Shown: piece after piece, positions 51,847-56,396 of the stretch
How positions within the stretch are numbered: the first letter of the stretch is position 1
How the letters are laid out: each line of letters opens with the position of its first letter
Assembly (NCBI GenBank): GCA_030602705.1
Contig: JAUVZF010000018.1
Location: 1-56,396, forward strand
From: Planctomycetota bacterium
Lineage (GTDB): Bacteria > Planctomycetota > Phycisphaerae > FEN-1346
Length of the DNA stretch: 56,396 bases
Direction of reading: 5' to 3'
Position numbers and translations under genes: made by a program
The notes under the pieces: generated by a model
What the model was told of the DNA's origin: nothing
Database searches by the model: none
What the model saw: only the letters and a program-made list of their open reading frames with translations

Positions 51847-52605
51847 ATGTCATCCCAGATCGCCAACACGAAAGCCGTTCTCGAACTGCTCTGCTCATAC
51901 GAGTCTCGCGATCCGATCCGGCGCTATCTCCACACTCAGCGGAGACGGCTGATCGCCAACCTCATCCGGAGTCACGGGTCCGGCCAGGGACACGCGCTGG
52001 ACGTTGGGTTTGGCATCGGGACCTACAGCCCCTACCTGCTCCGCCGTTTCGGGCGGGTTACCTGCATCGACAACAACCCTGAGTTGATCGAGTACGCGCG
52101 CGGGCGATTCCCGTCCAACGGCCGGCTGAACCTTGCTCAGGCCGACATTGCCGCTCTGCCCTTTCGGGATGCGACCTTTGACTTCATTCTGTGCAGCGAG
52201 GTGCTCGAACACGTGCGCGCCCCCCGGAAGGCCCTTCAGGAATTCCTGCGGGTGAAGAAGAAGTCCGCAAGGTTGGTCCTGTCGATCCCGCAGAGATTTA
52301 GCCTTCCGGAAGTCACGGCTCAGGTGTTCTTCTCGCGTCCTTTGCGCGGCCTCGTCCGAGCGATCCTCCGCGAACCTGTGTACAATTGCGGGCACGTGAG
52401 CCTGATGACCTCTGGGAAGGCCCTCTCGCTCCTGAAGCAGACCGGGTTCGTCGTTGAAAAAGCACGCTATACCGGCGCCTTTGTTCCACTGGTGTCGCAT
52501 GTGCTTCCGCGTCGATGGATTCCGGTGATGCGGCGACTTGAGACGTGCTGGCAGCGAGAGCCATGGCGCTCACTACTCTGGACACAGATCTACGTACTGA
52601 GATAA
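51847..52605 (+). CDS. Class I SAM-dependent methyltransferase
   Basis: 252 aa from the ATG at 51847; earlier in-frame starts (51760, 51799) would add up to 29 residues that look non-conserved. Motif I HALDVGFGIGTYSPYLL, TCIDNNPELIEYARG, motif II FDFILCSEVLEHV. The C-terminal half reads VYNCGHVSLMTSGKALSLLK, seen in EPS-cluster methyltransferases. Target unknown. Its 3' end overlaps the HNH gene on the other strand by 16 bp. Confidence 0.85.
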   Translation: MSSQIANTKAVLELLCSYESRDPIRRYLHTQRRRLIANLIRSHGSGQGHALDVGFGIGTYSPYLLRRFGRVTCIDNNPELIEYARGRFPSNGRLNLAQADIAALPFRDATFDFILCSEVLEHVRAPRKALQEFLRVKKKSARLVLSIPQRFSLPEVTAQVFFSRPLRGLVRAILREPVYNCGHVSLMTSGKALSLLKQTGFVVEKARYTGAFVPLVSHVLPRRWIPVMRRLETCWQREPWRSLLWTQIYVLR

Positions 52606-52817
52606 TGGTCGGAGGCCAGATAGAGTTGTCGGTTGTGAACAGCAGCGTGGCAGATGGAACAAAGCGTGATAAGGTTGCTGCTATCGTCGCTACCGCAGGC
52701 CGACCCGAAGCGGATGTGGTCGATTTCGAGGTGCTTATGGCTGCCACACAGTTGGCACGTGAAGTCATCCCGCTCCAGGATGTGAAGGAACGGGTGTTGG
52801 CTTGGCTCGCGGCGCAA
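52590..52817 (-). CDS. Small HNH endonuclease
   Basis: 75 aa on the minus strand. Complete HNH core: RDDFTCQLCGSHKHLEIDHI (first zinc pair CxxC and the DH), SNLITLCSICHAAVHN (second CxxC, N and H). The only start is a TTG at 52817 without a good ribosome site, so the gene may have lost its N-terminus or be weakly expressed. HNH proteins of this size are often mobile or phage-derived. It is the only minus-strand gene in the EPS cluster. Confidence 0.78.
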   Translation of the reverse strand: MRREPSQHPFLHILERDDFTCQLCGSHKHLEIDHIRFGSACGSDDSSNLITLCSICHAAVHNRQLYLASDHYLST

Positions 52818-53026
52818 TGCCGACGTTGGCCCCCTTCACCGGCCGAGCGGACCGGGATCGAGAGGCCAGCCTGGATCTGCTTCCGCAAGCGGAAACACTG
52901 CTTGACAGTGTCACAAGATATACTGTAGAAGGCTGTCTGCGATTCGGGGTTGTTTTGGTGTTGTCGTCACGCACTCGGCAGAGGCTGAGTGTCTTTTTGC
53001 CAAGAAAGCGTTAGGGGAAACGCGTT

Positions 53027-54031
53027 ATGGTCACGGTAGCCGTCATCGGCGCGGGTGGTTGGGGCAAGAACCACATCCGCAATTTCCGCGACATCCTCTC
53101 CTGCCACCTCAAGACGATCTGCGATCTCGACGAGAGGGTCCTGGCCGCCCACAAAGCGAGTCACGACGACATCGAGACCACGACCGACTCCGCCAGCGTC
53201 TTCCGTGATGATGAGATCGACGCAGTCATCATCGCCACCGACGCCCCGAGCCACTACAAGCTGGTCTGCGATGCCCTCGACGCCGGCAAACACGTCCTCG
53301 TCGAGAAGCCTATGACGCTGGTGCCGGCCGAGGCCGAAGACCTGGTCAAGCGGGCCGAGGCGGCCGAACGGGTCCTCATGGTCGGTCATCTGCTCGAGTA
53401 CCACCCCTGTGTCCTTCAACTGAAGGATCTGGTTGACGGTGACCAGCTTGGTGCGCTTCGCTACATATACTGCCAGCGGGTGAACCTGGGCGTCGTCCGA
53501 AAGGACGAGAACGCCTGGTGGAGCCTCGCGCCGCACGACGTATCGGTCATCCTGTTCCTCTTCCAAGCGGAGCCGGTGACGGTGACGGCTCAGGGCCAGG
53601 CGTACCTTCAGCAAGGCGTGGACGACGTCGTCTTTGCGCAGTTGAAGTTCGCCGACGGTCGCATGGCTCACATTCACGTCTCGTGGCTCGACCCGCACAA
53701 GAGCCGGAAGATGACGCTCGTGGGGGCGGACAAGATGGCCACGTTCGACGACATGGAGCCGTCCGAGAAAATCCGCGTCTACGACAAGGGTGTCGATGTG
53801 GCCGGCTCCATCGTGGCCTGGGACCTCTCGCTGAGTCTTCGGACGGGCGACATTCTGATCCCGAAGACGCATGGCGGCGAGCCGCTACGGGACGAGTGCC
53901 TGCATTTTCTGGAATGCGTCCAGAAGGGCACCACCCCGCGAAGCGACGCACGAGACGGCTTGCGCGTCGTCCGTGTATTGGAAGCGGGGCAGCGGAGCCT
54001 CCAAGACGGCGGCGTGCCCGTCGATCTCTGA
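53027..54031 (+). CDS. Gfo/Idh/MocA oxidoreductase (WlbA/WbpB-like)
   Basis: 334 aa. Rossmann start [17 protein letters not shown], the EKPM motif with catalytic Lys ([10 protein letters not shown]), and [10 protein letters not shown] and [13 protein letters not shown] in the substrate domain. Its closest relatives by pattern are UDP-N-acetylglucosaminuronate 3-dehydrogenases (WlbA/WbpB). The next genes (WbpD-like acetyltransferase, aminotransferase remnant, 2-epimerase) are those of UDP-2,3-diacetamido-uronate synthesis. It gives the 3-keto sugar to the aminotransferase. Confidence 0.88.
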   Translation: MVTVAVIGAGGWGKNHIRNFRDILSCHLKTICDLDERVLAAHKASHDDIETTTDSASVFRDDEIDAVIIATDAPSHYKLVCDALDAGKHVLVEKPMTLVPAEAEDLVKRAEAAERVLMVGHLLEYHPCVLQLKDLVDGDQLGALRYIYCQRVNLGVVRKDENAWWSLAPHDVSVILFLFQAEPVTVTAQGQAYLQQGVDDVVFAQLKFADGRMAHIHVSWLDPHKSRKMTLVGADKMATFDDMEPSEKIRVYDKGVDVAGSIVAWDLSLSLRTGDILIPKTHGGEPLRDECLHFLECVQKGTTPRSDARDGLRVVRVLEAGQRSLQDGGVPVDL

Positions 54032-54050
54032 TGCCGAAGGGAACCGTCAT

Positions 54051-54629
54051 ATGCCGGAAGAGTATTTCGTGCACGAATCGGCGTACGTTGACGAAGGTGC
54101 AGAGGTCGGCAAGGGGACGCGGATCTGGCACTTCTCGCACATCATGTCGGGCGCTAGAATCGGCGAAAACGTCAGCGTCGGCCAGAACGTCAACGTCGCC
54201 AGCGGTGCCGTGATCGGCAACGCGTGCAAGATCCAGAACAACGTCAGCATCTACGACAAGGTTGAACTCGAAGAGGGCGTGTTCTGCGGCCCGAGCATGG
54301 TCTTCACAAACGTGTACAACCCGCGGGCCTTCATCAGCCGAAAGCACGAGTACCGGGGGACACTTGTTAAGAAAGGCGCGACGATCGGCGCCAACGCTAC
54401 AATCGTCTGCGGCGTCACGATCGGCCGGTATGCGTTCATCGGTGCGGGGGCGGTCGTCAACAGCGACGTGCTCGACTTCGCCCTAATAGTCGGCGTGCCG
54501 GCCAAACAGATCGGGTGGATGTCCAAGTACGGTGTCCAACTGGATTTCGACGAAAACGACAAAGCGATCTGCGAGGCCACCGGCGAAGAGTACGTCCTCG
54601 AAGACGGCGTCTGCAAAGAAGCCGATTGA
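54051..54629 (+). CDS. UDP-3-amino-uronate N-acetyltransferase (WbpD/WlbB-like)
   Basis: 192 aa from the ATG at 54051 (ribosome site AAGGGA). Left-handed beta-helix with hexapeptide turns: [73 protein letters not shown]. It would acetylate the 3-amino group of the uronate sugar nucleotide with acetyl-CoA. The HEYRGTLV and [14 protein letters not shown] segments match the WbpD group. It follows the WlbA-like dehydrogenase by 19 bp. Confidence 0.9.
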   Translation: MPEEYFVHESAYVDEGAEVGKGTRIWHFSHIMSGARIGENVSVGQNVNVASGAVIGNACKIQNNVSIYDKVELEEGVFCGPSMVFTNVYNPRAFISRKHEYRGTLVKKGATIGANATIVCGVTIGRYAFIGAGAVVNSDVLDFALIVGVPAKQIGWMSKYGVQLDFDENDKAICEATGEEYVLEDGVCKEAD

Positions 54630-54630
54630 A

Positions 54631-54924
54631 CCTCTGCAAGAGCCACACAATCGAATGATCTACAACCAGTACGTCATCCGCATCCCCGGTAAGCGCGACG
54701 CCGTTCAGGCGCACCTGAACGAGAAAGAGATCGGCAACGCGATCTACTACCCCGTTCCCTTGCACCTCCAGGAATGCTTTGCCGATTTGGGTTACGAAGA
54801 AGGCGACTTCCCGCATTCCGAGCGGGCGGCCAAGGAGGTCCTGGCCATCCCCGTCTACCCGGAACTGACCGAGGCGCAGATGGACGAAGTTGCCGGGGCC
54901 GTGCTCGAAGCGGCCGGCGCGTGA
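54631..54924 (+). pseudogene. C-terminal remnant of a DegT/WbpE-like aminotransferase
   Basis: About 90 codons that match the end of DegT/DnrJ sugar aminotransferases: NQYVIRIPGKRDAVQAHLN, IGNAIYYPVPLHLQECFADL, SERAAKEVLAIPVYPELTEA. The first ~280 residues, including the PLP lysine, are missing. An ATG at 54655 has no ribosome site; the frame runs back into the WbpD-like gene in another phase. A deletion removed the front of the gene with a joint near 54610-54640. The pathway would need an aminotransferase from elsewhere. Confidence 0.82.
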
Positions 54925-54983
54925 GGCCCGCGACGGCACGTGTTCCCCACACCGGCGGCGCGACCTTTGGAGTACAACCGACT

Positions 54984-56075
54984 ATGAGAGTGATCAACGT
55001 CTGCGGGACCAGACCAAACTTCATGAAGATCGCACCGCTGATGGCAGCCTACCGCGAATTCCCCGCCATCGAACCGCTACTTGTCCATACCGGGCAACAC
55101 TACGATGCCAACATGAGTAAGCTCTTCTTCGACGAACTAAACATCCCACGGCCCGATATCAACCTCGGCGTGGGATCGGGCTCTCACGCAGCCCAAACCG
55201 CTGGGATCATCAAGGCGTTTGAGCCCGTTGTCCTGGAACACAAGCCAGATGCCGTGTTGGTCGTGGGGGACGTCAACTCCACCTTGGCGTGCACCCTGGT
55301 GGCGTCGAAGCTCCATGTGCGCGTGGCCCACGTAGAGGCAGGTCTGAGAAGTTTCGATCGGACGATGCCTGAGGAGATCAACCGAGTACTCACCGACTCC
55401 ATCGCCGACCTGCTTTTCTGCACTCAACAGAGCGATGTGACCAACCTCTTGCGGGAGGGTGTGGCCAAGGAGAAGACGTTCCTCGTCGGCAACGTCATGG
55501 TTGATACGCTACTCAGGAACAGGGCCAAAGCCGAGGCCTCGCAGATCCTCGAGGAACTGGCCCTTTCTCCCGGGGAGTATGCTGTGCTGACGCTGCACCG
55601 CGCCGGCAATGTTGATGATCCGGCCCGTCTGGCCGAGATCCTGGACGCACTTGAAGTAATCCAACGCGACATGCCAGTCATCTTCCCCATCCACCCGCGG
55701 ACGCGCAAGAACCTGGCAACTTCAGGTCTCGTGGAAAGAACGCAAGACATGCCGGAGCTTCGTATGATTGACCCCGTCGGATACCTGGGCTTTCTGAAAC
55801 TGATGTCCTCTGCAAGGCTGGTTCTCACCGACTCCGGTGGCATACAGACAGAAACGACAATCCTGAGGGTTCCCTGTCTCACACTGAGGGAGACAACCGA
55901 GTGGCCCATTACCATTGAAGCCGGCTCCAACCGCCTCGCCGGCACCAGAGCGGAGAGGATCCTGGCAGCATACCGGGAGGTGATTACGGACCGCGGGCCT
56001 GTCCCGCAGGTTCCCCCTCTCTGGGACGGCCACAGCGCCGAGCGGGTCGCCCGCGTCCTAGCCGAGAGGCTCTAG
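54984..56075 (+). CDS. UDP-N-acetylglucosamine 2-epimerase (non-hydrolysing, WecB/WbpI-like)
   Basis: 363 aa from the ATG at 54984. Motifs VCGTRPNFMKIAPL, LLVHTGQHYDANMS, VVGDVNSTLACTLVA, HVEAGLRSFDRTMPEEINR, LTLHRAGNVDDP and LTDSGGIQTETTILRVPCLT. It would turn UDP-GlcNAc into UDP-ManNAc, or in the WbpI role epimerise UDP-2,3-diacetamido-glucuronate at C2. The neighbouring WlbA- and WbpD-like genes favour the WbpI role; the motifs alone do not separate the two. Confidence 0.88.
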   Translation: MRVINVCGTRPNFMKIAPLMAAYREFPAIEPLLVHTGQHYDANMSKLFFDELNIPRPDINLGVGSGSHAAQTAGIIKAFEPVVLEHKPDAVLVVGDVNSTLACTLVASKLHVRVAHVEAGLRSFDRTMPEEINRVLTDSIADLLFCTQQSDVTNLLREGVAKEKTFLVGNVMVDTLLRNRAKAEASQILEELALSPGEYAVLTLHRAGNVDDPARLAEILDALEVIQRDMPVIFPIHPRTRKNLATSGLVERTQDMPELRMIDPVGYLGFLKLMSSARLVLTDSGGIQTETTILRVPCLTLRETTEWPITIEAGSNRLAGTRAERILAAYREVITDRGPVPQVPPLWDGHSAERVARVLAERL

Positions 56076-56366
56076 CCTCGGGGCGGGACAAAGTGTTGTC
56101 CTCAACCTACGCCGTTCTGTCGCATGTGAACCGAATCGACAACGGCGTCTCCTGCCCTACTGACCAAGAACCGAGCGCGGTGCAGCCCGAATGCGCCCCA
56201 AAGGGCCTCCAGCGTGGGATTCGGCTCGAAACCACCAAGGCGATTTGACGATATCTAGCCCACATTATTCACGAGATCTGCCGGTCCGCGCATAGCAAAG
56301 GCCTCGAAGTCCTTGTAGAATGCGGGTAACAGAAGCCTGCAGTCCACGCGGCAAGGAGGCCTTTGC
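56076..56366. other. Stretch after the EPS cluster with hairpin, leading into a mobile element
   Basis: 291 bp without a gene. ACGCCGTT-CT-GTCG (56109-56122) pairs with CGAC-AACGGCGT (56137-56148), a 12-bp stem with a two-base bulge, possibly a transcript end though no T-run follows. The boundary of the mobile element that begins before 56367 is probably near 56255-56275 (around CCCACATTATTCACGAG), but its end cannot be fixed without the other terminus. Confidence 0.45.
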
Positions 56367-56396
56367 ATGACAGCCTGTCGAGAGCAAGTTACCTTT
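56367..56396 (+). CDS. Start of a probable IS1380-type transposase (cut by the window edge)
   Basis: Ten codons, MTACREQVTF, after an excellent ribosome site (AAGGAGG at 56353-56359). IS1380-family transposases often begin with M-T-x-C and a short hydrophobic stretch like this. The call rests on those ten residues and on the non-coding lead, so it is tentative. Confidence 0.4.
   Translation, partial: MTACREQVTF

Noticed and set aside
52901-52922. TTGACA followed by TATACT upstream of the WlbA-like gene
   Set aside because: The spacer is about 11 bp, too short for a sigma-70 promoter.

Overview
The window is about 56.4 kb of GC-rich bacterial DNA. It carries the late part of a Wood-Ljungdahl (reductive acetyl-CoA) operon, a family of PEP-CTERM surface proteins, and a large exosortase-type exopolysaccharide (EPS) cluster. 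This combination, together with frequent GTG starts, suggests an anaerobic Planctomycetota-like (perhaps Phycisphaerae) bacterium. That placement is inference; no rRNA or other taxonomic marker is present.

Layout. 1-7145: acsB (3' part only), acsC, the corrinoid-protein activator RACo, cooC/acsF, acsD and acsE, all on the + strand. Together they make the methyl branch carrier and the acetyl-CoA synthase. 7304-9400: a DUF123/GIY-YIG-like gene (-) and a sensor histidine kinase (+). 9563-15000: tRNA-Lys(CUU) with its own promoter, followed by an island. The island holds an MntA/HepT-type toxin-antitoxin pair with an operator-like repeat, a tyrosine recombinase, two small helix-turn-helix genes, a winged-helix gene and a hypothetical gene. 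It ends with a promoter-to-terminator unit without an ORF, a candidate small RNA.

15292-23989: a polyprenyl-phosphate sugar transferase, then eight PEP-CTERM proteins. Three of these share almost the same C-terminal sorting tail on unrelated ectodomains, and two share the same leader. One has a Cys/Gln pair typical of thioester adhesin domains and one is a C39-like cysteine peptidase. 24458-56075: the EPS cluster. It contains Wza-like and Wzz-like proteins, an XrtA-type ATPase, a CpsD-type tyrosine kinase, a FemAB-like aminoacyltransferase, seven glycosyltransferase genes (one a tandem fusion of two), VanZ, deacetylases, flippase, O-antigen ligase, radical SAM/SPASM protein, methyltransferases, an acyl-adenylating enzyme, and genes for a diacetamido-uronate sugar nucleotide. 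Many neighbours overlap by 4 bp (ATGA/GTGA), which indicates translational coupling. No exosortase gene lies in the window. The right edge holds the first ten codons of what may be an IS1380-type transposase.

The most interesting signal is an aberrant tRNA gene (78 nt, 8-nt anticodon loop lacking U33, a bulge in the T stem). It lies 26 bp after the FemAB-like gene inside the EPS operon. FemX-type enzymes use aminoacyl-tRNA, so a dedicated non-translational tRNA is a testable idea; a decayed tRNA is the main alternative. Three truncated genes (Asp/Glu racemase, AsnB-like, DegT aminotransferase) show that the EPS cluster has been rearranged.
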